Of a DNA stretch of 64,000 nucleotides, positions 48,251-58,042 are shown in pieces. The DNA comes from Bradyrhizobium sp. WSM1417 (lineage in GTDB: Bacteria > Pseudomonadota > Alphaproteobacteria > Rhizobiales > Xanthobacteraceae): NCBI RefSeq assembly GCF_000515415.1, contig NZ_KI911783.1:2222392-2286391 (forward strand), in the 5' to 3' direction. The translations under genes and the position numbers were made by a program. The notes beneath the pieces are model-generated. The model saw only the letters and a list, made by a program, of their open reading frames with translations. It did no database searches and was not told where the DNA came from. The stretch's first letter is position 1, and every line of letters starts with the position of its first letter.

Positions 48251-48881
48251 GAGGGTCGGAGGCGGCTGTGGACACGCACGCCGCCTCTCCAACAAAATCG
48301 CTTGAGCCTTCGTGAATATCAAATCGTTCGGCACGGCGAGAGAGGCAGCTCCGAAGGTATGGCCACCTCGATCATCAAACTATCTCGCGCCGGCGGGTGC
48401 TTCGGCCCCGGCCTGCGCTCCGACGCACGGCCGCCGCTTCGTGCCATCCAGCCCGATGCCCTGTGGTGTGCCCTTTCAGAAGCGAGCGGGTCTGATCTCG
48501 GCTGTGACCAACAGGCGATTGCAGAACGCAGGCATCTATCGCAAATGGGTCCAGCCCGTCAACTTCCACAGGAAGCGCAAGCCCCGTCGATAGCCGCGCG
48601 AAAGTCGCCACCGGATCATAACGAGGCTTCCGAAGGCGCGGATGAAGGCAGTTGCTGCAAGCTTTTCTGACGAAGGTTCTGGGGAATGCGTCCACTGACC
48701 TTGCGATCTCAGAAGCCCACGACGAAAAGGTGCGATCAATGGAGCGCTTGCAGAATTTCTGCTCTCTGAGCGGTAATATTGGTGAATTTCGGGTGCCGAT
48801 GCGCAGTATCAACTGCCCAATGGCCAATTGTACCATCGACTTGCGAATGTCGATCTCTTGGTGGAAGGGGGGAAGTTCAGG
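48251..48881. other. Region without a supported gene
   Basis: Short conflicting frames only. A possible decayed coding piece reads MPCGVPFQKRAGLISAVTNR near 48460, with no family recognised. AAGGGGGGAA at about 48865 is the ribosome-binding site of the next gene. Confidence 0.4.
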
Positions 48882-49769
48882 ATGATCTCTGAAGTGTTTA
48901 TCACCTGTGCGCTCACGGGGACCGGGAACGCAGTTGAACGTAGCCCGCATGTGCCGGTAACTCCGAAGGAAATTGCCGAATCTGCGATTGAGGCAGCGCG
49001 AGCAGGGGCCGCGGTGGTGCACGTGCATGTGCGTGATCCTCAAACCGGACAGGGCTCGCGCCATCCGGCGCTGTACCGTGAGGTCGTGGAGCGCATTCGG
49101 AAATCGGATGTGAATCCGGTTATCAATCTCACGGGGGGAATGGGTTGCGTTCTCACCTTGGGCGGTGTGGACTCTCCGCTTCCGCCCGCGCCAGAATCGG
49201 ACATGGTGGGTGCTCTCGATCGACTCATTCACGTTGCAGAGCTACGGCCGGAGATTTGCACACTGGATTGCGGCACGATGAATTTTGGTTCTCATAACGT
49301 CATGGTCAACACGTCTAGCACTTTGCGCGCCATGGCAGCCCATGTGAAAGAACTCGGCGTTCGGCCAGAACTTGAGGTTTTTGATACCGGGCACTTGGTG
49401 CAGGTGCACGAGTTGATCAAAGAAGGGCTGATCGACAACCCGCCATTGATCCAACTATGCATGGGGATCCGCTATGGCGCTCCGCATGACCTGACCACGT
49501 TGCTAGCAATGGTGAACCAGCTCCCGCCCGAAGCCATCTACTCTGCCTTCTCAATAGGTCGGATGCAGCTTCCATATGCGGCGCTGGCTCCGTTGGCCGG
49601 GGCGAATGTGCGCGTGGGATTGGAAGACAATCTGTACCTTTCCCGCGGCCGACTAGCAACCAATGCCGAACTGGTCCAGCGAGCAGTAGAGATTCTCGAA
49701 AGGATGGGAGTGCGGGTGATGAGCCCGGACGAAGTCCGGGAGAAGCTGGCGTTGAAAGTCCAGGTCTGA
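48882..49769 (+). CDS. Beta-keto acid cleavage enzyme (BKACE/DUF849), probable dehydrocarnitine cleavage
   Basis: A 295-residue TIM-barrel enzyme. The zinc histidines are in VVHVHVRDPQTGQG, the fold marker is VINLTGGMG and the C-terminal Glu is in VRVGLEDNLYLSRG. BKACEs condense a beta-keto acid with acetyl-CoA, giving acetoacetate and a new acyl-CoA. It is followed 11 bases later by a carnitine-3-dehydrogenase-like gene, so the likely substrate is 3-dehydrocarnitine, yielding betainyl-CoA and acetoacetate (inference from context and family). ATG 48882 is preferred over 48828 because of its ribosome-binding site. Confidence 0.9.
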   Translation: MISEVFITCALTGTGNAVERSPHVPVTPKEIAESAIEAARAGAAVVHVHVRDPQTGQGSRHPALYREVVERIRKSDVNPVINLTGGMGCVLTLGGVDSPLPPAPESDMVGALDRLIHVAELRPEICTLDCGTMNFGSHNVMVNTSSTLRAMAAHVKELGVRPELEVFDTGHLVQVHELIKEGLIDNPPLIQLCMGIRYGAPHDLTTLLAMVNQLPPEAIYSAFSIGRMQLPYAALAPLAGANVRVGLEDNLYLSRGRLATNAELVQRAVEILERMGVRVMSPDEVREKLALKVQV

Positions 49770-49780
49770 GAAGGTCCAAG

Positions 49781-50770
49781 ATGATGGTTGAGAGATTGCC
49801 GAGAACGGTCGGATTGTTGGGGGGTGGGGTCATTGGCGGCGGATGGGCTGCAAGATTCGTCCTAAATGGAATAGACATTCGTCTGTTTGACCCCGCTTCT
49901 GGCGCTTTAGATAAGGTGCAGGAAATGCTGACCAGGGCCAAACGGGCTTATCAGCGACTCACATCGGTGCCGTTGCCTGCGGAGGGATCTCTTACGGTAG
50001 TCGATTCCCTCGAAGACGCTGTGCACGGTGTAGAACTCGTGCAGGAGTCTGCGCCGGAGCGGCTGGAGCTCAAGCAGCAACTCCTTAGAGCGGCTAGTAG
50101 TGCGGCGGCGCCTGATGCTCTCATCTGCTCTTCGACTTCGGGATTCCGTGCGTCATTGCTGGAGGTGGGGGTCGAGCAACCCGATCGTCTACTCATCGCG
50201 CATCCGTTCAACCCAGTCTATCTTCTACCTTTGGTTGAGCTATGTGCTGGGCAGAACACCACGCCGGAGGTAATGGCGCGGGCTGGGGAGATTTACCGTG
50301 GCATCGGGATGCACCCGCTTGTGGTACGGAAGGACGTAGACGGTTTCATAGGGAATCGGCTCCAGGAGGCGCTGTGGCGCGAGGCGCTCTGGCTGGTGCA
50401 TGACAATGTGGCCACGGTGCAAGAGGTTGACGATGTAATCCGCTATTCGTTTGGCCTTCGCCGGGCAGTCATCGGACCTTTCAGTATGGGAGGCGGAGGA
50501 GCTGGCATGCGAAGCACCATGGAGAAGTGGCCGAGCGAGTTGAGGTCGCCATGGACGAAGTTCACCGCTCTTCCCGAGCACGACGACGCTTTCCTCGAAA
50601 AGCTCGCCGAGCAAACAGATGCGCGGACCGATAATCTGAGCAGCGCGGAGCTCGAACAAAAGCGCGATGACTGCCTCGTTGCGGTGCTGCAAGGGCTACG
50701 CTCCGAGAAGTACGGTGCCGGAGATACGCTTGCCCGCTGGGAGCAGTCGCTACGTGACCGGGCGCCGTAG
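49781..50770 (+). CDS. 3-hydroxyacyl-CoA dehydrogenase-fold enzyme, probable L-carnitine 3-dehydrogenase
   Basis: A 329-residue NAD-dependent enzyme. The Rossmann start is VGLLGGGVIGGGWAARFVLN, the substrate region has ICSSTSGF and HPFNPVYLLPLVE, and DGFIGNRLQEALWREAL lies in the all-helical part. Length and the HPFNP-YLLPLVE block fit carnitine dehydrogenases rather than multifunctional beta-oxidation enzymes. It would oxidise L-carnitine to 3-dehydrocarnitine, the substrate for the preceding BKACE. The betainyl-CoA thioesterase normally found with this pair is not visible here. Confidence 0.88.
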   Translation: MMVERLPRTVGLLGGGVIGGGWAARFVLNGIDIRLFDPASGALDKVQEMLTRAKRAYQRLTSVPLPAEGSLTVVDSLEDAVHGVELVQESAPERLELKQQLLRAASSAAAPDALICSSTSGFRASLLEVGVEQPDRLLIAHPFNPVYLLPLVELCAGQNTTPEVMARAGEIYRGIGMHPLVVRKDVDGFIGNRLQEALWREALWLVHDNVATVQEVDDVIRYSFGLRRAVIGPFSMGGGGAGMRSTMEKWPSELRSPWTKFTALPEHDDAFLEKLAEQTDARTDNLSSAELEQKRDDCLVAVLQGLRSEKYGAGDTLARWEQSLRDRAP

Positions 50771-51305
50771 GGATCTTCCGGCACCGGCCCGCTTTGGACC
50801 CCGACGAGCCAAACGGACGGCGATTATTGCGCGAATTCGGCAGCTACTACACAGTCAAGACTCACCTGTGCATTGGAGTTGGAGAACTACTTCTCTTTCA
50901 CTTAATCGTTCGCGAGAAAGAGGAGAGGTCGGCGGCCAGGTGAGTAGATGCTGGTTCACATGGGCCGCAAGCACCGGCCCTTGGGCCCGTCCAGGGACGC
51001 TTCAGCTTGCGCCTTTTGACCTGGCGGAGCCACATGGGTATCTAGCTCCTTCCGGAGCGAACTCGCGCGAGCGTCGAGTTTAGGCGATAAACAGCGATGG
51101 CAAAGCCGAATGCGATAAAGAGGCGACTCGATCCGACAGGGGCCGCCTTCGCGCCAAAAAGGGCGGCCTTCGAGAAATCGAAAATATCCGCCGATGGTCA
51201 GTGCGCTGGGTAACTATGCTGTAGCCAGACACGAAGTCATGCGAGTTGCAAAATGCGAGAAAGCTCTCATTTTGGGGATGATGTAAATCAGCTGGCGGTC
51301 CTCAG
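50771..51305. other. Intergenic between convergent genes
   Basis: No gene seen. GGCCGCC and GGCGGCC at 51140-51167 could form a bidirectional terminator stem for the two convergent genes, with an A-run in the loop. Confidence 0.4.
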
Positions 51306-52076
51306 CTATGCGCTTGCACTTGCGCCGAGATCGATGGGGATGCATGTGCCATTGATTCCGGAAGCGCAAGGGCTCGCGAGAAAACCAATGGTGGCCGCGA
51401 CCTCACGGACATCGACAAAGCGATTCCCTGGTTGCGCCGCGCGAAAAAGCGCGATGACCTCATCGATGCTCGTGCCTCGGTTGGCGGCTTGAGCCTCTAG
51501 CTGACCTCGCATGAGCGCGGTATCCATCCAGCCCGGCGCGACGGCGTTGATAGTCAGGCCATGGACGGCTCCCTCCAATGCGGCAACGCGGACCAAGCCA
51601 AGAACTCCGTGCTTTGCGGCAGTGTACGCGGCCTTCTGACGTCCACCCCCGTAGCTTGCCACTGAGGCGGTAACCACAACGCGGCCGCCAGGAGCTCTCG
51701 TCAAAGCCGACCATGCAGCCTTTAGCGCGAAGAATGGTCCGTCCAGCATCACAGCCCGAAGACGTTCCCATTCGGCATCTGGAAACTGATGGAGTGGTGA
51801 CACGAACTGACATCCAGCATTCAACACGAGAATGTCAAGATGCCCCGCGGTCGCGAGTACGTGCGCGACCATGTCCCGATTTCCGTCCGCAGTGGAGAGA
51901 TCCGCGTGGAAAACGCCGTCTCCAGCGATGTCTGCACCGTGCACGGTGGCCCCGCGTTCGCGCAGTTCCGCCACGATCGCTTTCCCAAGCCCTCCCACGG
52001 CTCCAGTTACTAGCGCGACTCGCCCCTCAAGCGACCATCCATGCGCGTTGGACAGCTGTTCGTCGTGCTTGGCCAC
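51306..52076 (-). CDS. Short-chain dehydrogenase, 3-hydroxybutyrate-dehydrogenase-like
   Basis: A 256-residue SDR with TGAVGGLGKAI, LNAGCQFVSP, active site YTAAK, and NAVAPGWMDTALMRGQLEAQ, which resembles D-3-hydroxybutyrate dehydrogenases. If so it would reduce the acetoacetate released by the BKACE step, linking it to the adjacent carnitine genes (inference). It is convergent with those genes and next to the IS256 element on its 5' side, 147 bases from the target-site repeat. Confidence 0.88.
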   Translation of the reverse strand: MAKHDEQLSNAHGWSLEGRVALVTGAVGGLGKAIVAELRERGATVHGADIAGDGVFHADLSTADGNRDMVAHVLATAGHLDILVLNAGCQFVSPLHQFPDAEWERLRAVMLDGPFFALKAAWSALTRAPGGRVVVTASVASYGGGRQKAAYTAAKHGVLGLVRVAALEGAVHGLTINAVAPGWMDTALMRGQLEAQAANRGTSIDEVIALFRAAQPGNRFVDVREVAATIGFLASPCASGINGTCIPIDLGASASA

Positions 52077-52222
52077 TCACTCGTCTCCTAAGCTGTCTCA
52101 AACTGGTTGGGGTCGAACAGTAATGTATATCTTGGGCTTGTGTTGAATTCCCTAAAACGTAGATCGTTTTGCAGAAGTTATGCGCCGAATGCTGAAAGCC
52201 CTCTGGGATCAGGCAGTCGTTC

Positions 52223-52231
52223 GCGAACGGT
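52223..52231 (+). repeat. Left target-site duplication of the IS256 element
   Basis: GCGAACGGT directly precedes the left inverted repeat and is repeated exactly at 53648-53656 after the right one. Nine bases fits the family's usual 8-9 bp duplication. Confidence 0.85.
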
Positions 52232-53647
52232 GAGCTATCGCCAAATTTTGGTGACGGCCGGGGCCGGTCAGGCGGCGGCGGTTGTGGGCTGACGGTCGGT
52301 CGACTTGGCGATGACCTCGATCCCATTGCTGAATGTCACACCGAGAACGAGTTTTGGCAACTGGTTATGGCCGTCGAGACGGCGCCAGGTTTTCTGCGCG
52401 CCCTCGATCAGTTTGAAGACCATCGCAAGCGCGGTCTTGTTGGATAGACACCCCTTCGATCGGATGGTGCGGTGGCGCACGGTGGCAAAGGTGCTTTCAA
52501 TGGGGTTGGTAGTCCGCAGGTGCTTCCAGTGCTCGGCGGGGAAGTCGTAGAAGGCGAGCAGCGTGTCTCGATCCTTGGCCAGGCAGTCGGCCGCCTTCTC
52601 GTATTTTAGCGTGTAGCTCTCGATGCAGGCGTCGAACGCCAGCTCGGCAGCGGCCTCGGTTTCGGCCATCCAGATCTCCTGCAACGCGCGTTTGGCTTTC
52701 GGCTGCTGGCTCTTCGGAAATTTGGCGAGCACGTTCGCGGTCTTGTGCACCCAGCAGCGCTGCTCGCGCGTTTTCGGCCAGACCTCGCCGGCGGCTTTCC
52801 AGAACCCGAGTGCGCCATCGGCAATGACGAGCTGCGGGGGCACGTCGAGCCCGCGCCGCTTCAGATCGAGCAGCAGATCGCGCCAGTCCTGCGCGCTCTC
52901 GCGGGCGCCTGGTGAAGCCGACCAGTTCCTTGCGGCCTTGCGGCGTCGCCCCGATCAGCACCAGGATACACTGCTTTTCGTCCTCGAGGCGGGCTTCGAG
53001 ATGGATGCCGTCGGCCCAGATGTAGACGTAGCGCTTCGCCGACAGATCGCGCTTCTGCCACGCGGCATGCTCGTCGAGCCAGCCGACCTTCAGCCGGCCG
53101 ATGGCCGATGCCGACAACCCGGAAGCATGCTTGCCAAGCAGGCCGCCAGCGCCTCGGAGAAATCGCCGGTCGAGACACCCTTCAGGTAAAGGATCGGCAG
53201 CAGCGTCTCAATCGACTTCGAACGGCGCATGTAGGGTGGCAGGATCGACGGAGAGAACCGGATGCGGTCGGGATCGGTGGCGTCCGCCTCGCGATCGCGC
53301 ACACGTGGCTGGCGGACGGCGACCGGACCGATACCGGTCATCACCTCGCGCTCCGGCAGGTGACCGTGGCGGACCACGCGCTGATGGCCGTCCGCGGTCT
53401 TCAAATCGGCATGCTTGCCGAGAAAGTCCGCGACCTCGGCCTCGACCGCCTGGGCGAGAAGGGCACGTGGCCCCGTTGCGCAAGACTTCTGTGAGTTGAT
53501 CGGTGACGTTTCCTGGCTGAATCAGCTTGATGATGTTATCGTTGGACACGGCATATCGCTCCTTCGGTGGAGAAGTGGAGGCGTCAAGCACCCCCACGAT
53601 ATGCCGCCTTTCCGATTCCCGCCGTCACCAACTTTCGGCGATAGCTC
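52232..53647 (-). mobile_element. IS256-family insertion sequence with intact ends
   Basis: A 1416-bp element. The left end GAGCTATCGCCAAATTTTGG and the inverted right end GAGCTATCGCCGAAAGTTGG match at about 26 of the first 30 bases. The ends are flanked by the 9-bp direct repeat GCGAACGGT. The transposase gene inside is broken, so any movement would need a transposase in trans. Confidence 0.9.
52268..53549 (-). pseudogene. IS256-family transposase with frameshifts
   Basis: From a GTG at 53549 the translation gives SNDNIIKLIQPGNVTDQLTE, changes frame near 53480 to reach KTADGHQRVVRHGHLPEREV, again near 53130 to SASAIGRLKVGW and IWADGIHLEARLEDEKQC, and again near 52900 to LVIADGALGFWKA. The DDE residues (D in ADGIH, D in IADGALG, E in TNPIESTFAT) are all still present across the frames. 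Three separate frame changes make it non-functional as read. Confidence 0.9.
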
Positions 53648-53656
53648 GCGAACGGT
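53648..53656 (+). repeat. Right target-site duplication of the IS256 element
   Basis: Exact copy of the GCGAACGGT at 52223-52231, directly after the right inverted repeat. Confidence 0.85.
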
Positions 53657-54492
53657 GAGTTGATTTGGGAGCCGTCGCGGCACGACACACTCGCTAAGGC
53701 GAGCCGCGCGCTCGTGAAGGAGCCGAGTGAATAGAGCGGTTAGACGCCGAGGTCCGGTCCATGGTGGCAAAAGGGACTGCTTGTTTTACCAGCAGTCGAG
53801 TCCTCGCGACCACCAAACCGGGCGAAGCCGAACTGTCAGAATGCATAAGTTCCTTCCTGCAAATGGTGTCTACAGGATCCACTCAGTCCGAGGCCTCGAG
53901 CCTGGTGCTATGCCGCCTCGCTAACTGACCATCGGACTCCTTGAACCGGAAGCGAACGAAGAACCCCTTCGGTTCTGCTCCTTATCGATTGCTACAGTCG
54001 CCATCGATTTCGCAGCGGCTAAACACCTGCTGACATGATACCCACAACGATTGACCAAGCAGTACGTACGCATGCCTGTTAGGAATGAGAAGAGATGCGT
54101 GTACTGCTAAGAATGGAAACTGCGCCTTGTGCTGTTCGCTCGCAGCTTTTCGCCTTACGATGCCGTGGATAAGCGGAATTTGCGTTCGACCTGCGGAGCA
54201 TACTGCGCATGCCGTATCGTGCTGGCCTGACGCCATAGACCGTCCCAGTTCCGATCCGACGCGGCTTCGAGAAATCTAGATGGATTACGGAACCAAGCGG
54301 GAAGCTAAGGACGGTAGACATGGATGTTAGGTAGGCATGCCTGCTCGTCGGCAGCAGCTCGGTTAGAACGAGACAGCAAAGGCGGCGAACGGTTTTTCTC
54401 ACCAGAATCCATCAGTATCGTGGGAGCTTCGCGCAAGCGGGCATGACCACACCACAGATGAGATCGACAAAGCAGTCAGTGAAAGAGGATCG
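53657..54492. other. Intergenic upstream of etfBA
   Basis: No supported gene. A stem GACTGCT/AGCAGTC at about 53775-53798 followed by GCGACCACCA is faintly tRNA-like but incomplete. The etfB promoter should lie in the last 200 bases. GAGG precedes the etfB ATG. Confidence 0.4.
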
Positions 54493-55242
54493 ATGAAGGT
54501 CTTAGTGCCCGTAAAGCGGGTGGTCGATTACAACGTCAAGGTCCGCGTCAAGGGCGATGGATCAGGCGTTGAACTCGCCAACGTCAAGATGTCGATGAAC
54601 CCGTTCGACGAAATCGCGGTCGAGGAAGCGCTGCGCCTGAAGGAAGGCGGCAAGGCCACCGAGGTCGTGGTGGTCTCCATCGGACCGGCGCAGGCGTCGG
54701 AGACGATCCGCACCGGTCTCGCCATGGGCGCCGATCGCGGCATCCTGGTGAAGGCGGAAGGCATCGTCGAGCCGCTCGCGGTGGCCAAGATTCTGAAGAA
54801 GATCGCTGAAGAAGGGCAGCCTGGCCTGATCATTCTGGGCAAGCAGGCGATCGACGACGACAGCAACCAGACCGGCCAGATGCTGGCCGCACTGCTCGGC
54901 TGGTCGCAGGCGACGTTTGCCTCGAAGCTCGAGGTCGAAGGTTCGGCTTTCAAGGTCACGCGCGAGGTCGACGGCGGCCTGCAGACCGTGAAGCTGAAGG
55001 GACCCGCGATCGTCACCACCGATCTGCGTCTCAACGAGCCGCGCTATGCCTCGTTGCCCAACATCATGAAAGCCAAGAAGAAGCCGATCGCGGACAAGAC
55101 CGTTGCCGATTACGGCGTCGACGTCACCGCGCGTCTTGAGGTTCTCAGCACGACCGAGCCGGCGGGCCGCAAGGCGGGGGTCAAGGTCAAGGACGTCGCC
55201 GAGCTGGTCTCGAAACTCAAGAACGAAGCCGGGGTGCTCTGA
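54493..55242 (+). CDS. etfB: Electron transfer flavoprotein beta subunit
   Basis: A 249-residue beta subunit of the soluble ETF (AMP-binding). It starts [20 protein letters not shown] and has [16 protein letters not shown], the [20 protein letters not shown] adenine-binding loop and [20 protein letters not shown], the recognition loop for acyl-CoA dehydrogenases. It dimerises with EtfA to carry electrons from dehydrogenases to ETF:quinone oxidoreductase. Its very GC-rich codon use looks like a core gene. The stop overlaps the etfA ATG. Confidence 0.96.
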   Translation: MKVLVPVKRVVDYNVKVRVKGDGSGVELANVKMSMNPFDEIAVEEALRLKEGGKATEVVVVSIGPAQASETIRTGLAMGADRGILVKAEGIVEPLAVAKILKKIAEEGQPGLIILGKQAIDDDSNQTGQMLAALLGWSQATFASKLEVEGSAFKVTREVDGGLQTVKLKGPAIVTTDLRLNEPRYASLPNIMKAKKKPIADKTVADYGVDVTARLEVLSTTEPAGRKAGVKVKDVAELVSKLKNEAGVL

Positions 55243-56186
55243 TGACGACGCTTCTGATTGCCGAACACGACAATGCGTCGCTCAAGGATGCGACCAACAA
55301 GGCGCTGACGGCGGCGGCCACGCTGGGCGCCGACGTCGAGGTGCTGGTCGCAGGCGAGGGCGCCAAGGCCGCGGCGGACGCCGCCGCCAAGCTCGCCGGG
55401 GTGAAAAAAGTGCTGCTCGCTGACGGCGCGCTCTACGCGCATGATCTCGCCGAGCCGCTGGCGGCGCTGATTGTCTCGCTGGCGCCGTCCTATGCCGCGA
55501 TCGTTGCGCCCGCGACCTCGCGCTTCAAGAACGTGATGCCGCGCGTGGCGGCGCTGCTCGACGTCATGCAGGTCTCGGAGATCACCAAGGTGGTGGCCCC
55601 GGACACCTATGAGCGTCCGATCTATGCCGGCAATGCCATCCAGACGGTGAAGTCGAAGGACGCCAAGAAGGTCATCACGGTCCGTACCTCGACCTTCGCC
55701 GCGGCGGGCGAGGGCGGCAGCGCGCCGGTCGAGAGCGTGGCGGCTGCAGCCGATCCGGGCCTGTCGAGCTTCCTCGGCGAGGAAGTCGCCAAGAGCGACC
55801 GTCCCGAGCTGACCTCGGCGAAGATCATCGTCTCCGGTGGCCGCGCCATGCAGAGCCGCGAGAATTTTGCAAAATACATCGAGCCACTGGCCGACAAACT
55901 CGGCGCCGGCGTCGGTGCCTCGCGCGCGGCGATCGATGCCGGCTATGCGCCCAACGACTGGCAAGTCGGCCAGACCGGCAAGGTGGTGGCCCCCGAGCTG
56001 TATGTTGCGGTCGGCATTTCCGGCGCGATCCAGCACCTGGCCGGCATGAAGGACTCCAAGGTGATCGTCGCGATCAACAAGGACGAGGACGCGCCGATCT
56101 TCCAGGTCGCCGATTACGGCCTGGTTGCCGATCTCTACCAGGCGGTTCCTGAGCTCACCGACGCGCTCGGCAAGCTCGGCAAGTAG
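55242..56186 (+). CDS. etfA: Electron transfer flavoprotein alpha subunit
   Basis: A 314-residue alpha subunit. The N-terminal domain starts [20 protein letters not shown]. The C-terminal FAD domain reads [35 protein letters not shown] (TGK follows), [14 protein letters not shown] and [18 protein letters not shown]. Full length. It would accept electrons from acyl-CoA or other dehydrogenases; none are encoded in the window. It forms an operon with etfB. The 389-codon antisense frame is a shadow. Confidence 0.96.
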   Translation: MTTLLIAEHDNASLKDATNKALTAAATLGADVEVLVAGEGAKAAADAAAKLAGVKKVLLADGALYAHDLAEPLAALIVSLAPSYAAIVAPATSRFKNVMPRVAALLDVMQVSEITKVVAPDTYERPIYAGNAIQTVKSKDAKKVITVRTSTFAAAGEGGSAPVESVAAAADPGLSSFLGEEVAKSDRPELTSAKIIVSGGRAMQSRENFAKYIEPLADKLGAGVGASRAAIDAGYAPNDWQVGQTGKVVAPELYVAVGISGAIQHLAGMKDSKVIVAINKDEDAPIFQVADYGLVADLYQAVPELTDALGKLGK

Positions 56187-56640
56187 AGACGATACACTGG
56201 CCAGAACAGATTTTCGCCGGTTCTCAATTCTGGGCGACCTGCGCGCAAGGTCGTACGTCCGTAACGAGAATAGATCCATGCGCCCTGGCGAGCCGCATAC
56301 TGTTCGGATCCTGGAGCAGATATCGCCTTCGCGTCGGTGTCTACATCAAGATGGTATGGCCTGATCGACCGCGCCTAGCCTGCTAATTGGACCTGTCCTT
56401 CGGCCATGCAGCGCTCGTGCAATACGCGTCAATTTGCAAATCTCAAGGCGGATGACGGCCTGATGCCCCGTTCTGCAGTGCATTCCCTGCCGATAAGCTG
56501 CATAATGTCCAGTGCTCGCGCTATAATGCTTCGTAGTCTCGAGGCATATCGACTAAATTCGGTAGCTGAGGTGTTGTACCGATGTATTATCGCGCGGCGA
56601 GCGTTCCGCTCTGTTCCGCAAAGTAGAATTTTAGGCGACC
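56187..56640. other. Intergenic, no gene seen
   Basis: AT content rises compared with etfBA. No coding frame with a plausible ribosome-binding site. It probably contains the promoter of the M24-fold gene. Confidence 0.4.
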
Positions 56641-57840
56641 ATGGAGCCTACAACGATGGCAATCGCAAAAGCGCCGCAGGCCTTCCCAAGAGCAGAATAT
56701 CTGCGCAGGTTGGCTGCAGTGAAATCGGAAATGGCCCGGCGTGAAATCGATGCACTTGTCATCACGAGTTGGGGCAATATCACTTATCTGACCGGAAACG
56801 TGACGCGTATGCTGGCTGTGCATGCGCTTGTCGTCTCGGTCCAAGATGAGGAACCGACTCTTATCGTGCGCAAAATGTGCGCGCCGGGAGCAGCTCACCA
56901 GAGCTTCATGGCCAGAGAAAAGATTATCGGCTACTCGGAAAGTCTCGTCGGTAAGGCTAACATCGACGGCTACGATGCCGTAATTGATTTCCTCCACGAC
57001 ATCGGCGTGGCGCAGCGCGGTGTTGGACTCGAGCAGGGCTGCTTGATGGCGCCCGCGGTAGAGAAGTTCAAAACGAGATTGCCGCAGGCCCGAATCGTAG
57101 ATTGCACCCGAGCGGTGGACTGGATTCGCGGGGTTAAATCAGACCTGGAGATCGAGGTCATGCGCGAGGCTGCGGCGCTCGCTGATGCGGCCGTTATGCG
57201 GGCGAGAGAGGTTATCCGCCCTGGTGTGCGAGAAGCAGATGCAGCGGTCGAGATCATGGCGGCCCAGGTTAATGGCGTTAAGGGTGGGCCAGCCGCGACA
57301 GGATTACGGCCACCGTTGATTTCCTCGACCCCGCGCACGGGCACGCCACATATTTTGTGGAGCGAGAGCATTTTCTGCGACGGAATGCAGATCAACTCGG
57401 AAGTCAGCGGAAACAGGTATAACTATCTTGCAGCTCTCATGCGCACATTCTCAATTGGTGCACCTGCCGACCGCGTTCGCCGGTTACATGATGCGCAGGT
57501 CGCTGCCATTGAAACGGCGCTCGATGTCATCCGACCTGGACGCACTTGCAGCGAGGTCGCACACGCCATGTATAGCGCGATTGAGAGGCATGGATTTCCA
57601 AAGGAATCGCGCTGTGGCTACTCGATTGGTATCGAAAATCAATTCACTGCATGGATTGAACCGACTGCAAGTTTTGGCAGGGAGGACATGACTGTTCTCA
57701 AGACCAACATGACCTTCCATCTGATGTTGGGCAATTGGGTGGATGAGGAGTTTGGCGTAACAGTGAGCGAAACCATCCGCGTGACTGACACGGGCGTCGA
57801 GGCGCTAACCCGTGCGCCGCGCGAGCTTTTTGTACTCTAG
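56641..57840 (+). CDS. M24-family hydrolase of the creatinase/ectoine-hydrolase type
   Basis: A 399-residue pita-bread-fold protein. The N-terminal creatinase_N domain (PRAEYLRRLAAVKSEM, ITSWGNITYLTGN) is followed by the M24 domain. Metal ligands of true aminopeptidases are missing: the IDxG aspartate is Asn (INSEVSG), the DxTRT aspartate is absent (YLAALMRTF), the GHGIG histidine is Tyr (GYSIGIENQF) and the EPG glutamate is Met (TFHLMLGNW). This fits metal-independent C-N hydrolases such as creatinase and ectoine hydrolase; the KESRCGYSIG and LTRAPRELF blocks favour the latter group. Start 56641 or 56656. Confidence 0.85.
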   Translation: MEPTTMAIAKAPQAFPRAEYLRRLAAVKSEMARREIDALVITSWGNITYLTGNVTRMLAVHALVVSVQDEEPTLIVRKMCAPGAAHQSFMAREKIIGYSESLVGKANIDGYDAVIDFLHDIGVAQRGVGLEQGCLMAPAVEKFKTRLPQARIVDCTRAVDWIRGVKSDLEIEVMREAAALADAAVMRAREVIRPGVREADAAVEIMAAQVNGVKGGPAATGLRPPLISSTPRTGTPHILWSESIFCDGMQINSEVSGNRYNYLAALMRTFSIGAPADRVRRLHDAQVAAIETALDVIRPGRTCSEVAHAMYSAIERHGFPKESRCGYSIGIENQFTAWIEPTASFGREDMTVLKTNMTFHLMLGNWVDEEFGVTVSETIRVTDTGVEALTRAPRELFVL

Positions 57841-58042
57841 CAGGGCGATGGTGCAACGACGCGGTTGATAGTAACGCGATGAACGGAGCTTAGTCTGCTC
57901 TCAGAGTTGGGGTGGTGCTGAGGAATGCTATTGGACGTGCCTTCAAGATTTGAAGATCCGGCACGCAATGATCCTCGATAGTACACCAGGGTTGCAGCAA
58001 GTCTCCCTCCCGCTGGTAAGCCGAGTGCGTCGCAACAACCCA
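57841..58042. other. Short intergenic stretch
   Basis: Nothing recognised between the M24-fold gene and the IS3 relic. Confidence 0.4.

Noticed and set aside
55110..56279. 389-codon minus-strand frame over etfA
   Set aside because: Antisense shadow in GC-rich DNA; the plus strand encodes a full EtfA.
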